64,000 nt of DNA from Pigmentiphaga daeguensis (GTDB lineage: Bacteria > Pseudomonadota > Gammaproteobacteria > Burkholderiales > Burkholderiaceae_B), in contig NZ_BAAAEN010000023.1 in the NCBI RefSeq assembly GCF_039523035.1, forward strand, positions 1 to 64,000. Reading direction: 5' to 3'. Shown here piece after piece: positions 26,912 through 34,498 of the stretch. Made by a program: the position numbers and the translations under genes. Numbering within the stretch: position 1 is the stretch's first letter; each line of letters opens with the position of its first letter. Under the pieces are notes generated by a model. The model worked only from the letters and a program-made list of their open reading frames with translations. It made no database searches and was not told the DNA's origin.

Positions 26912-27805
26912 ATGCCCACTGCCGATTTCCATTCCCTGCGCACCGTCCGCGACCTGATCCGCTATGCCGTGAGCCGCTTCAATGCCGCCGGCATCGCGCT
27001 GGGCCACGGCACGCTCGACGTCTACGACGAAGCCGTCTACCTGGTCCTGCACACGCTGCATCTGCCCATCGACCGGCTCGAGCCCTTCGTCGATGCCGCC
27101 GTGCTCGATGGCGAGCGCGAGGCCGTGCTGGCCATCATCGACCGCCGCATCGACGAGCGCCTGCCCGCTCCCTACCTGACCAACGAAGCGTGGCTGCGCG
27201 GCCGCCGTTTCTACGTCGACGAGCGGGTCATCGTGCCGCGCTCCTACATCGCCGAGCTGCTGGACGACGGCCTCGCGCCCTGGATCGACGACCCCTACGC
27301 CGTGGAATGGGCGCTGGACATGTGCACCGGTTCCGGCTGCCTGGCGATCGCGGCGGCGGAGACGTTCCCGCACGCGCAGGTGGACGCGGTGGACATCTCG
27401 AAGGACGCGCTGGACGTGGCCCGCATCAACGTCGACGACTACGGCCTGCAGGATCGCATCGCGCTGCATCAGTCGAATCTGTTCGAGGCGCTGCCGCCCG
27501 CGCAGTACGACCTGATCCTGTGCAACCCGCCCTACGTCAATACCGATTCCATGAATGCGCTGCCGGCGGAGTACCGGCACGAGCCCAGTCTGGCGCTGGC
27601 CGGGGGCGCGGACGGGATGGACCTGATCCGTCCGCTGCTGGCCCAGGCGGCTGAATTCCTGCAGCCCGACGGGATCCTGGTGCTGGAGCTGGGCCACGAG
27701 AAAGCTTATTTCGAGCAGGCCTTTCCCCATATCGACCCCGTATGGCTGAGCACCTCCGGCGGCGACGACAAAGTGTTGCTGCTCAGGCAGGACCAATTAG
27801 TATGA
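26912..27805 (+). CDS. prmB: Ribosomal protein L3 N5-glutamine methyltransferase
   Basis: SAM-dependent methylation of a glutamine in 50S protein L3. The N-terminal helical domain has TVRDLIRYAVSRFN at its start, a middle segment PAPYLTNEAWLRGRRFYV and VIVPRSYIAELLDD, SAM motif DMCTGSGCLAIAAAE near residue 140, and the glutamine-binding NPPYV near residue 208. 297 aa. This set distinguishes PrmB from PrmC. The last codons and the TGA stop run directly into repeat copy E. Confidence 0.96.
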   Translation: MPTADFHSLRTVRDLIRYAVSRFNAAGIALGHGTLDVYDEAVYLVLHTLHLPIDRLEPFVDAAVLDGEREAVLAIIDRRIDERLPAPYLTNEAWLRGRRFYVDERVIVPRSYIAELLDDGLAPWIDDPYAVEWALDMCTGSGCLAIAAAETFPHAQVDAVDISKDALDVARINVDDYGLQDRIALHQSNLFEALPPAQYDLILCNPPYVNTDSMNALPAEYRHEPSLALAGGADGMDLIRPLLAQAAEFLQPDGILVLELGHEKAYFEQAFPHIDPVWLSTSGGDDKVLLLRQDQLV

Positions 27806-27806
27806 A

Positions 27807-28040
27807 GGCCCCTCCCTACGCGCTGACGCGCGCCCCCTATGGTGGACCCCCAGCCGCTACGCGGCAGCCCCCCATGGGGGCTGGGACCCGCCTTGGGGCG
27901 GCCCGGCACCGGGTCCCCGGGGCGAAACCGGCGGACTGGCGGAGCCAGATCCGCGGTTTCCTGGGGTACAACCCGACGGCTGAAGAACGGCGATTTTGCC
28001 GAGCTGCACTGGAGAGCGTGCAAACAAGGCGGTTCCCGCG
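27807..28040 (+). repeat. Structured intergenic repeat, copy E (long form with nested second repeat)
   Basis: Starts with CCTACGCGCTGACGCGCG and holds the core 37-nt hairpin at 27923-27959 (outer stem GAAAC/GTTTC, apical TGGC-GGA-GCCA). Between the first module and the core lies an extra segment of about 75 bases (27842-27918) carrying the second repeat family. The tail (CCTGGGGTA, CAAC, GGCGAT, TGCC, GCAAACAAGGC) aligns with copy A and reaches the Shine-Dalgarno of the next gene. Confidence 0.78.
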
Positions 28041-29951
28041 GTGATACGAGCATCAGGCATTACGCTTCGGCGCGGCACCAAGGTGCTGCTGGACGGCGCC
28101 GACTTCGTGGTCCATCCCGGCGAGCGCGTCGGCATCGTGGGCCCCAACGGCGCGGGCAAGTCCACGCTGTTCGCGCTGTTGAACGGCCAACTGGAACCTG
28201 ACGCGGGCAACCTCGACATCCCGGCCGGTTGGCGCATCGCGTCGATCGCGCAGGAAATCCACGACACCGGCCGCGAGGCGCTGGACTTCGTCATCGACGG
28301 CGACACGCGCCTGCGCCGCCTGCAGGCCGAGCGCGCCGCGGTCGACGTCGACCGCGATGGCCTGCGCCTGGCCGAGTTGGAAGCGGAACTGGCCGACGCC
28401 GGCGCGTTCTCGGCGCAGTCGCGCGCCGAGCAGTTGCTAGTCGGCCTGGGGTTCTCGCAAGAAGAATTCCGTCAGCCGGTGGCGAGTTTCTCGGGCGGCT
28501 GGCGCATGCGCCTGAACCTGGCGCGCGCGCTGATGGCGCCGTCCGATCTGCTGCTGCTGGACGAGCCCACCAACCACCTGGACCTGGACGCCATGCTGTG
28601 GCTGGAACGCTGGCTGGCGTCCTACCCCGGCACCGTGCTGGTGATCTCGCACGATACCGAGTTCCTGGACGCGGTGGCCCGGACCATCCTGCATTTCGAC
28701 CAGGGCAAGCTGGTGCGCTATAAGGGCGGCTACGAGGATTTCCTGACCCAGCGCGCCGAGCGGCTGCGGCAGAACCAGATCGCCTACGACAAGCAGCAAC
28801 GCGAGGCCGCCCACCTGCAGAGCTTCATCGACCGCTTCAAGGCCAAGGCCAGCAAGGCCAAGCAGGCCCAGAGCCGGGTCAAGGCGCTGGCGCGGATGCA
28901 GGTATTGGCGCCCATGCGCGCGGCGGCGGGCATCGACATCAGCATCCCCTCGCCCGACCACATGCCCGATCCGCTGCTGTCGCTGGACGGCGTGCGCGCC
29001 GGCTATCCGGACGCGCCCATCCTGGACGGCGTCAAGCTGTCGGTGCGCGCCGGTGCGCGGGTGGGCATCCTGGGCGCCAACGGCGCGGGCAAGAGTACGC
29101 TGGTCAAGACCCTGGCGGGCGAAATCGAGCCGCTGGGCGGCGAGCGCAAGGAAGCCCGCGGGCTGGCCGTCGGCTACTTCGCCCAGCACCAGCTCGACAT
29201 GCTGGATGCCGAGGCGACGCCGCTGCTGCACCTGGCCCGCCTCGCCCCCGAGGCGCGCGAACAGGACCTGCGCAACTACCTGGGCGGCTTCGGCTTCTCG
29301 GGCGACTTCGCGCTGGCCAAGGTGGGCCCCATGTCGGGCGGCGAGAAGGCCCGCCTGGCGCTGGCGCTGGTGGTCTGGAAAAAACCCAACCTGTTGCTGC
29401 TGGACGAACCCAGCAACCACCTGGACGTCGACACGCGCGAGGCACTGACCGAGGCGCTGGCCGAGTTCGAAGGCACCATGCTGCTGGTCTCGCACGACCG
29501 GCATCTGTTGCGGACCACCGTCGACAGCTTCTGGATCGTCGCCGACGGCGGCGTGCACGAATTCGACGGCGACCTGGAAGACTACCGCGACTGGCTGGCC
29601 AACCGCCAGGGCGGCAACGCGTCCGCCTCGTCCGCCACCGCTGCCTCCGCCGAAGGCGGCGTCGACCGCAAGACCCAGCGGCGGTTGGAAGCCGAGAGCC
29701 GGCAGCGCCTGTCCACCCTGCGCAAGCCGTTGGAGACCCGGCTCAGGAAGCTGGAAGAGGACATGCAGAAGCTGGAGGCTCGCAAGCGCGAACTGGACCA
29801 GCTCATCGCCGATCCCGGCTTGTACGAGGATGCCCGCCGGGACGAATGTCGCCGCGTGCTGGCCGAACACGGCGACCTGCAGAAGCGGCTGGGCGAGATC
29901 GAGGAGGCCTGGCTGGGCGTGCAGGAAGAACTCGACGCCATCCAGGCCTGA
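28041..29951 (+). CDS. yheS: ABC-F family ATPase, YheS-like
   Basis: Soluble twin-ATPase of the ABC-F translation-factor group; it has no membrane domain. The first ATP site is GPNGAGKSTLFAL with the signature FSGGWRMRLNLARAL and Walker B LLLLDEPTNHLDLDA. The second is GANGAGKSTLVKT, MSGGEKARLALAL and LLLLDEPSNHLDVDT. The inter-domain linker with KAKASKAKQAQSRVKAL matches YheS closely. The start is GTG 28041 (IRASGITLRRGTKVLLDG), with AAGGCGG eight bases upstream; E. coli YheS starts at the equivalent point. The C-terminal 80 residues form a charged coiled coil. 636 aa. The ribosome-related role is inferred from the family. Confidence 0.93.
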   Translation: MIRASGITLRRGTKVLLDGADFVVHPGERVGIVGPNGAGKSTLFALLNGQLEPDAGNLDIPAGWRIASIAQEIHDTGREALDFVIDGDTRLRRLQAERAAVDVDRDGLRLAELEAELADAGAFSAQSRAEQLLVGLGFSQEEFRQPVASFSGGWRMRLNLARALMAPSDLLLLDEPTNHLDLDAMLWLERWLASYPGTVLVISHDTEFLDAVARTILHFDQGKLVRYKGGYEDFLTQRAERLRQNQIAYDKQQREAAHLQSFIDRFKAKASKAKQAQSRVKALARMQVLAPMRAAAGIDISIPSPDHMPDPLLSLDGVRAGYPDAPILDGVKLSVRAGARVGILGANGAGKSTLVKTLAGEIEPLGGERKEARGLAVGYFAQHQLDMLDAEATPLLHLARLAPEAREQDLRNYLGGFGFSGDFALAKVGPMSGGEKARLALALVVWKKPNLLLLDEPSNHLDVDTREALTEALAEFEGTMLLVSHDRHLLRTTVDSFWIVADGGVHEFDGDLEDYRDWLANRQGGNASASSATAASAEGGVDRKTQRRLEAESRQRLSTLRKPLETRLRKLEEDMQKLEARKRELDQLIADPGLYEDARRDECRRVLAEHGDLQKRLGEIEEAWLGVQEELDAIQA

Positions 29952-29970
29952 GGCGTCCGCGCGGACGCCT
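29951..29970. terminator. Shared palindrome between convergent ABC-F and aldehyde dehydrogenase genes
   Basis: Perfect 20-bp palindrome with half-site AGGCGTCCGC in the 32-base gap between two convergent genes. Its first base is the last base of the ABC-F stop. No T-run, so a Rho-aided or weak bidirectional terminator is inferred. Confidence 0.45.
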
Positions 29971-29983
29971 GAACGGAACGGCC

Positions 29984-31435
29984 CTAGACGTTCATCACGC
30001 TGACGGCGCGCGTGTTCAGGTACGCCTCGACCGCTTCCGGACCGCCTTCGGAGCCGAAGCCCGAATCCTTGATCCCGCCGAACGGCATCTCGGCCGTCGG
30101 AACGGCCGGCATGTTGACGAACAGCATGCCGACCTCGACCTTGCGGGCAATCAGGTCGGCGTTCTTCAGCGAGCTCGTGAAAGCGTAGCCGGCCAGGCCG
30201 TACGACAGCCGGTTGGCTTCGGCAATCGCCTCGTCCAACGTGTTGAAGGAGCGGATGGCGGCAACAGGGCCGAAGGGTTCGTCGTTGAAGATGCGGGCAT
30301 CGAGCGGCACGTCGGCCAGGACGGTCGGCTCCCAGAAATTGCCGACTTCGCCGATGCGCTTGCCGCCGGCCAGCACCTGGGCGCCCCTCTGGACCGCGTC
30401 GTCCAGGAAGCCGGACATGGCGGCCAGGCGGCGGGGATTGGCCAAGGGACCCATCTGCGTGCCCTCGGCCAGGCCGTCGGCGACGCGCAGGCCCTTCGCC
30501 CACTTCGCCAGCTCGGCGGCAAATTCGGCGCGCACGCTTTCATGGACCAGGAAACGCGTCGGCGAGATGCAGACCTGGCCGGCATTGCGGAACTTGGCGC
30601 CGCCCGCGGACTTCACCGCCAGGGCGACGTCCGCGTCCTCGCAGACGATGACCGGCGCATGGCCGCCCAGCTCCATGGTCACGCGCTTCATGTGCTGGCC
30701 CGCCAGCCCGGCGAGCTGCTTGCCGACCGCGGTCGAACCCGTGAACGTGATCTTGCGGATGGCCGGATGCGGGATCAGGAAACCCGAGATCTCGGCCGGG
30801 TCGCCATACACCAGCCCCAGGACGCCAGGCGGCAGGCCGGCATCCTGGAAGGCGCGGATCAAGGCGGCCGGCGCGGCGGGGGTTTCCTCGGGCGCCTTGA
30901 CCACCACCGAGCAGCCCGCGGCCAGTGCCGGCGCCAGCTTGCGCACCACCTGGTTGATCGGGAAGTTCCACGGCGTGAACGCCGCCACCGGCCCGACCGG
31001 GTCCTTGAGCACCATCTGGCGCTGCGCCAGGCTGCCGCGCGAGGGCACGATGCGGCCGTACACCCGGAAGCCCTCCTCGGCGAACCACTCGATGATGTCG
31101 GCGGCAGCCAGCGTCTCGCCCTTGGCTTCGGCCAGCGGCTTGCCGTTCTCCTGGGTCATCAGCGGCGCGATCTCGCCCGCGCGCTCGCGCATCAGCCCGG
31201 CGGCCTTGCGCATGATCTCGCTGCGCTTGGCGGCGGTCATGCCGTTCCAGGTCGCGAAGCCCCGCTGCGCCGCCTCGACGGCCTGCTCCAGGTCGGCCCG
31301 GCTGGCGTGGGCCACGCGGCCGATTTCCCTGCCGGTCGCGGGGTTGACCACGGCAAGGGTCTTGCCATCGGCGGCATCCCTCCACTTGCCGTCGATGAAG
31401 AGCTGGGTATCCGTATACGTCGTAGCCTGTGCCAT
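29984..31435 (-). CDS. NAD(P)-dependent succinate-semialdehyde dehydrogenase family protein
   Basis: Aldehyde dehydrogenase superfamily, GabD-like. 483 aa with FTPWNFPINQVVRKLAPAL near residue 155, the NAD-binding ITFTGSTAVGKQL, catalytic Glu in ELGGHAPVIV and catalytic Cys in GQVCISPTRF near residue 285, and KDSGFGSEGG at the C-terminus. Divergent from ridA-bug-NMT1-like-marR across 170 bases containing a long palindrome, so it probably belongs to that MarR-controlled catabolic unit. The natural aldehyde is unknown; GABA degradation is not supported because no aminotransferase lies nearby. Confidence 0.88.
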   Translation of the reverse strand: MAQATTYTDTQLFIDGKWRDAADGKTLAVVNPATGREIGRVAHASRADLEQAVEAAQRGFATWNGMTAAKRSEIMRKAAGLMRERAGEIAPLMTQENGKPLAEAKGETLAAADIIEWFAEEGFRVYGRIVPSRGSLAQRQMVLKDPVGPVAAFTPWNFPINQVVRKLAPALAAGCSVVVKAPEETPAAPAALIRAFQDAGLPPGVLGLVYGDPAEISGFLIPHPAIRKITFTGSTAVGKQLAGLAGQHMKRVTMELGGHAPVIVCEDADVALAVKSAGGAKFRNAGQVCISPTRFLVHESVRAEFAAELAKWAKGLRVADGLAEGTQMGPLANPRRLAAMSGFLDDAVQRGAQVLAGGKRIGEVGNFWEPTVLADVPLDARIFNDEPFGPVAAIRSFNTLDEAIAEANRLSYGLAGYAFTSSLKNADLIARKVEVGMLFVNMPAVPTAEMPFGGIKDSGFGSEGGPEAVEAYLNTRAVSVMNV

Positions 31436-31538
31436 CTCGATGGGTTCCTTTTGCTTGTCGCGGCAATACCGCCGTCCTGCGCCGATGGACGCAGGCGTAC
31501 CTTCAAAGCATAAAGCGCAATGTCCGACGCGCCATAAA

Positions 31539-31571
31539 TATCTTTACATTAAGATTCTTAATGATAAGATA
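31539..31571. promoter_or_regulatory. Long palindrome in the divergent aldehyde dehydrogenase / ridA promoter (MarR operator candidate)
   Basis: 33 bp symmetric about position 31555. Fourteen of 16 base pairs match, with a perfect core of CATTAAGA and TCTTAATG around the centre T and outer arms TATCTT / AAGATA. It is AT-rich in a GC-rich region and located 35 bases before ridA. A MarR gene ends the ridA operon. Confidence 0.65.
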
Positions 31572-31605
31572 ACTGCACGTTCCACCCTTCCACAGGACAT
31601 GCATC

Positions 31606-32001
31606 GTGCAAGCCAGGATCACTCGCCTAGAAGGCACCCCCTATCAGCAGCAACGCGCCTTTTCGCCCGCCGTCGTCTCGGAAGGCGGGCGCACCATCTG
31701 GCTCGCGGGCCAGACCACCACCGAGGACGCGCAGGGCCGCGACATCTCCGGCCAGTTCGAGGCCCAGGTGCGCGCCTGCTTCTCTCTGATCCAGGGAACA
31801 TTGGCGCGCTGCGATGCGAGCCTGGCCAATCTGGTCTGGATGACGGTATTCATCGACGATCCCCGGCATGGCGACCGCTTCGTCGACATCCGGTCCGAGC
31901 TGCTCGGCAGCACCGGCTTTCCCGCCAGTACCCTGATCACGGTGTCGCATTTCGCCCGTCCGGGCATCGTGGTCGAAATCCAGGCCATCGCCGTGGTCTG
32001 A
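31606..32001 (+). CDS. RidA/YjgF-family protein (first cassette)
   Basis: 131-aa Rid-family protein; members deaminate reactive enamines/imines or act as hydrolases in catabolic pathways. It begins at GTG 31606 with AGGA upstream. The family elements WLAGQTTTEDAQG, LANLVWMTVFI and the C-terminal VVEIQAIAVV are present. The key arginine-containing motif of archetypal RidA (N-x-R near residue 105) reads STLITVSHFARPG here, so it belongs to a divergent Rid subgroup. First gene of a four-gene unit with a Bug receptor. Confidence 0.82.
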   Translation: MQARITRLEGTPYQQQRAFSPAVVSEGGRTIWLAGQTTTEDAQGRDISGQFEAQVRACFSLIQGTLARCDASLANLVWMTVFIDDPRHGDRFVDIRSELLGSTGFPASTLITVSHFARPGIVVEIQAIAVV

Positions 32002-32029
32002 CCCCACCCCGCCCCTCCAGGAGACTGCC

Positions 32030-32989
32030 ATGTCAGGCCGCGTCTTGCTTGCCCTGTTCGCCGGTTCGCTTTGCCTTGCCGCTCACGCGGATACCTATCC
32101 CAGCAGGAACGTCACGCTGGTCGTCACCAGCGGTCCGGGTTCCTCGGCGGACATCCTGTCCCGCATCATCGGCGTGGACCTGTCCCGTCGCCTGGGGCAC
32201 ACCATCGTCGTCGACAATCGGCCGGGCGCGGGCGGCAACATCGCCGGCGAACTGGTCGCCAAGGCGCCCGCCGACGGCCACACGCTGCTGCTGGCCTCCA
32301 TCAGCACGCACGGCATCAACCCCTGGCTGTATGCGCGCATGCCTTTCGACCCCGTCAAGGACTTCAAGCCCATCGGCACGGTGGCCTCCAACCCCAACGT
32401 GCTGGTGGTGGCGGCCAGGTCGCCGATACGCTCCATTCCCGACCTCATTGCCGCGGCCCGCAAGACGCCGGACCTGGCGTACTCGTCCGGCGGCAGCGGC
32501 ACCTCGCAGCACCTGGCGGGCGAAATGTTCGCGTCGCGGGCCGGCATCAAGCTGATGCACGTGCCCTACAAGAGCGCGCCACAAAGCATGAACGCGGTGC
32601 TGGCGGGCGACGTGGCCATGACCTTTCTGAGCGTTCCCGTCGCCGCCGGCCAGATCCAGGCCGGCCAATTGCGCGCGCTGGGCCTGACCTCGGCCCGGCG
32701 GCTGGCCAGCCTGCCTGACGTTCCCTCCATCGCCGAACAAGGCCTGCCGGGCTTCGACGTCTCGGCCTGGTTCGGTCTCGTGGCGCCGGCGGGCACGCCG
32801 CAGCCCGTGGTCGACCAGCTCAACCGCGCGTTGCAGGAAACCCTGCGCGAGCCGTCGGTGCGCGAAAAACTCGAGGGCCAGGGCATGGAAATCCTGGGCG
32901 GCACGCCCGAGGCGTTCGCGCGCCTGATACGCAGCGAGATCGACCGCTGGGGGCCGGTGGTACGCGCCTCCGGCGCCGCCGTCAACTGA
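32030..32989 (+). CDS. Bug-family periplasmic solute-binding receptor (TTT type), first copy
   Basis: Extracytoplasmic receptor of the tripartite tricarboxylate transporter group. Signal peptide 1-20 ends CLAAHA, then DTYPSRNVTLVV. Family landmarks: IVVDNRPGAGGNIAGELVAK, SGGSGTSQHLAGEMFAS, MHVPYKSAPQSMNAVLAGDV, and LPDVPSIAEQGLPGFDV. 319 aa. No TctA/TctB membrane genes are adjacent, as is usual for orphan Bug receptors in Bordetella. Ligand unknown. Confidence 0.93.
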   Translation: MSGRVLLALFAGSLCLAAHADTYPSRNVTLVVTSGPGSSADILSRIIGVDLSRRLGHTIVVDNRPGAGGNIAGELVAKAPADGHTLLLASISTHGINPWLYARMPFDPVKDFKPIGTVASNPNVLVVAARSPIRSIPDLIAAARKTPDLAYSSGGSGTSQHLAGEMFASRAGIKLMHVPYKSAPQSMNAVLAGDVAMTFLSVPVAAGQIQAGQLRALGLTSARRLASLPDVPSIAEQGLPGFDVSAWFGLVAPAGTPQPVVDQLNRALQETLREPSVREKLEGQGMEILGGTPEAFARLIRSEIDRWGPVVRASGAAVN

Positions 32990-32996
32990 GGCCGCC

Positions 32997-33911
32997 ATGG
33001 CGATCGATACCCTGCGCGTGGCCGTGTTCGACGGCGGATGGAACCTGCCCCTGTGGGCCGGCATCGACCAGGGCTTCTTCGCAAGCCATGGGGTGCCCAT
33101 CGAACTGCGTTATGTCGGCGGTTCGGCCGAACTGGTCGAGCGCCTGCTGCGCGACGAAGTCCAGGTCGCCATCGCCGGCATCGACAATCTCGTGGCCTAC
33201 CAGGAGGGCCATGCCCGCATCCCCGGCACCCGCCCCGACCTGGTGGCCTTCCTGGGCGGCGACCGGGGCTTTCTGAGCCTGGTCGCCGGGTCCGGCATCC
33301 GAAGCTACGACGAGCTGCGCGGCCATACCTTGTCGGTGGACGCCCTTTCCACCGGATTCGCCTTCGTGCTGCGCGAACTGCTGGCCACGCACGGCATCTT
33401 GCCCGGCGAGGTCGAGATCGTGCCCGCCGGCGGCACCAGCCAGCGCCACGCGGCATTGCTGGCGGGCCGGCATGCGGCCACGCTGCTGCGCACCCCGTAC
33501 GAATTGCTGGCGCAGGAAGCCGGCTGCCGTATCCTGCCGGGCGCGCACTGGCTGGACGACTACATGGGATCGGCCGCCTTCTGCCAACGCGCCTGGGCGG
33601 CCACGTCGGGCGAAACGCTCCGGGCATTCACGCGCGCCTACCGCGCCTCGCTGGACTGGCTGACCAGGCCGGACGCGGGCCCGCGCGCCGCCGCCCTGCT
33701 GCGCAGGCACGCGCCCGGCCTCGATCCGACCCTGAGCGAGCGCGCCCTGGACGTGTTGCTGGCCCCCGCCACCGGCCTCATCCGCGATCTGCGGCCCAGC
33801 ATGACCGGCATCGCCACCGTGCTGGCGCTGCGCAACCGCCACGCTGGCCAGGCCGCGGCGCTAAGCGACCCCGCCCGCTATGTGGACCTGAGCTACCTGC
33901 CGCCGGCGTGA
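32997..33911 (+). CDS. NMT1/THI5-like substrate-binding-fold protein without signal peptide
   Basis: 304-aa protein with the SsuA/TauA/THI5 fold: LRVAVFDGGWNLPLWAGIDQ at the start, FFASHGVPIELRYVGGSAEL, then EVQVAIAGIDNLVAYQEG. The first beta-strand starts at residue 6, so no signal peptide or lipobox exists; periplasmic export is unlikely unless an upstream start was missed, and only 7 bases separate it from the Bug gene. It may be a cytosolic ligand-binding protein, or an enzyme as in THI5-like pyrimidine synthases. Sixteen bases before the marR gene. No permease or ATPase is adjacent. Confidence 0.72.
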   Translation: MAIDTLRVAVFDGGWNLPLWAGIDQGFFASHGVPIELRYVGGSAELVERLLRDEVQVAIAGIDNLVAYQEGHARIPGTRPDLVAFLGGDRGFLSLVAGSGIRSYDELRGHTLSVDALSTGFAFVLRELLATHGILPGEVEIVPAGGTSQRHAALLAGRHAATLLRTPYELLAQEAGCRILPGAHWLDDYMGSAAFCQRAWAATSGETLRAFTRAYRASLDWLTRPDAGPRAAALLRRHAPGLDPTLSERALDVLLAPATGLIRDLRPSMTGIATVLALRNRHAGQAAALSDPARYVDLSYLPPA

Positions 33912-33927
33912 ACCGGCCGCGCGGCTC

Positions 33928-34494
33928 GTGATAGAGTTCGACGCAATCGAAACGGCGTCGAGAATCAGTCCCTTGCCCCCTGCGTCCCCCCCTCCTCCGC
34001 GGCGCGACTCCGTCCAGCAACTGCTGGACGACTGGAAGCGCGAACGCCCCGATCTCGATCCCTGGCCACTGGGCATCATCGGCCGCCTGTCGCGCCTGTC
34101 CACGCACATGGTGCGGCATGCCGAGGAATGGCTGGCGCCCATGGGGCTGAGCTGGGAGACCTTCAGCCTGATCGTCACCCTGCGCCGCTGCGGCCCGAAA
34201 TACGCGCTCAAGCCTTCGGACCTGATCAAGGTGTCGCTGCTGACCTCGGGCGCCGTCACCAACCGCATCGACCGCGTACAGGAGCGCGGCCTGGTGGTGC
34301 GCGAACCGGACCCCAACGATCGCCGCGGCGTGATCGTGCGGCTCACGCCCGAAGGCAAGGCGCTGGCCGACGAGGCCATCGCCCGCCACTTCGAGGCGAT
34401 GGCGGAACTGCTGCGGCCCCTCGGCCGCCAGGAGGCGGACAAGCTGGCCGCCATGCTGAGCACGCTGCTGTTCGCCATCGAGGCGGGCGACTAG
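33928..34494 (+). CDS. MarR-family transcriptional regulator
   Basis: 188-aa regulator. The winged helix spans about 70-150: LKPSDLIKVSLLTSGAVTNR for the recognition region and EPDPNDRRGVIVRLTPEGKA for the wing, flanked by dimerisation helices. The first 45 residues are proline-rich and extend beyond a standard MarR. The GTG start at 33928 is uncertain; TTG near 33973 is an alternative. Last gene of the ridA-bug-NMT1-like unit, and the most likely ligand for the palindrome at 31539-31571. Four bases from the convergent xdhC. Confidence 0.88.
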   Translation: MIEFDAIETASRISPLPPASPPPPRRDSVQQLLDDWKRERPDLDPWPLGIIGRLSRLSTHMVRHAEEWLAPMGLSWETFSLIVTLRRCGPKYALKPSDLIKVSLLTSGAVTNRIDRVQERGLVVREPDPNDRRGVIVRLTPEGKALADEAIARHFEAMAELLRPLGRQEADKLAAMLSTLLFAIEAGD

Positions 34495-34498
34495 GGCC

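Noticed and set aside
18681..28040. Intergenic repeats as a CRISPR array or IS remnant
   Set aside because: Copies are kilobases apart with no regular spacers, no cas genes, no transposase and no target duplications.
27742..28044. 100-aa frame between prmB and the ABC-F gene
   Set aside because: It is repeat copy E in translation and starts inside prmB.
29984..31435. Assigning the aldehyde dehydrogenase as gabD of the GABA pathway
   Set aside because: No GABA aminotransferase or permease nearby; only family-level similarity is supported.
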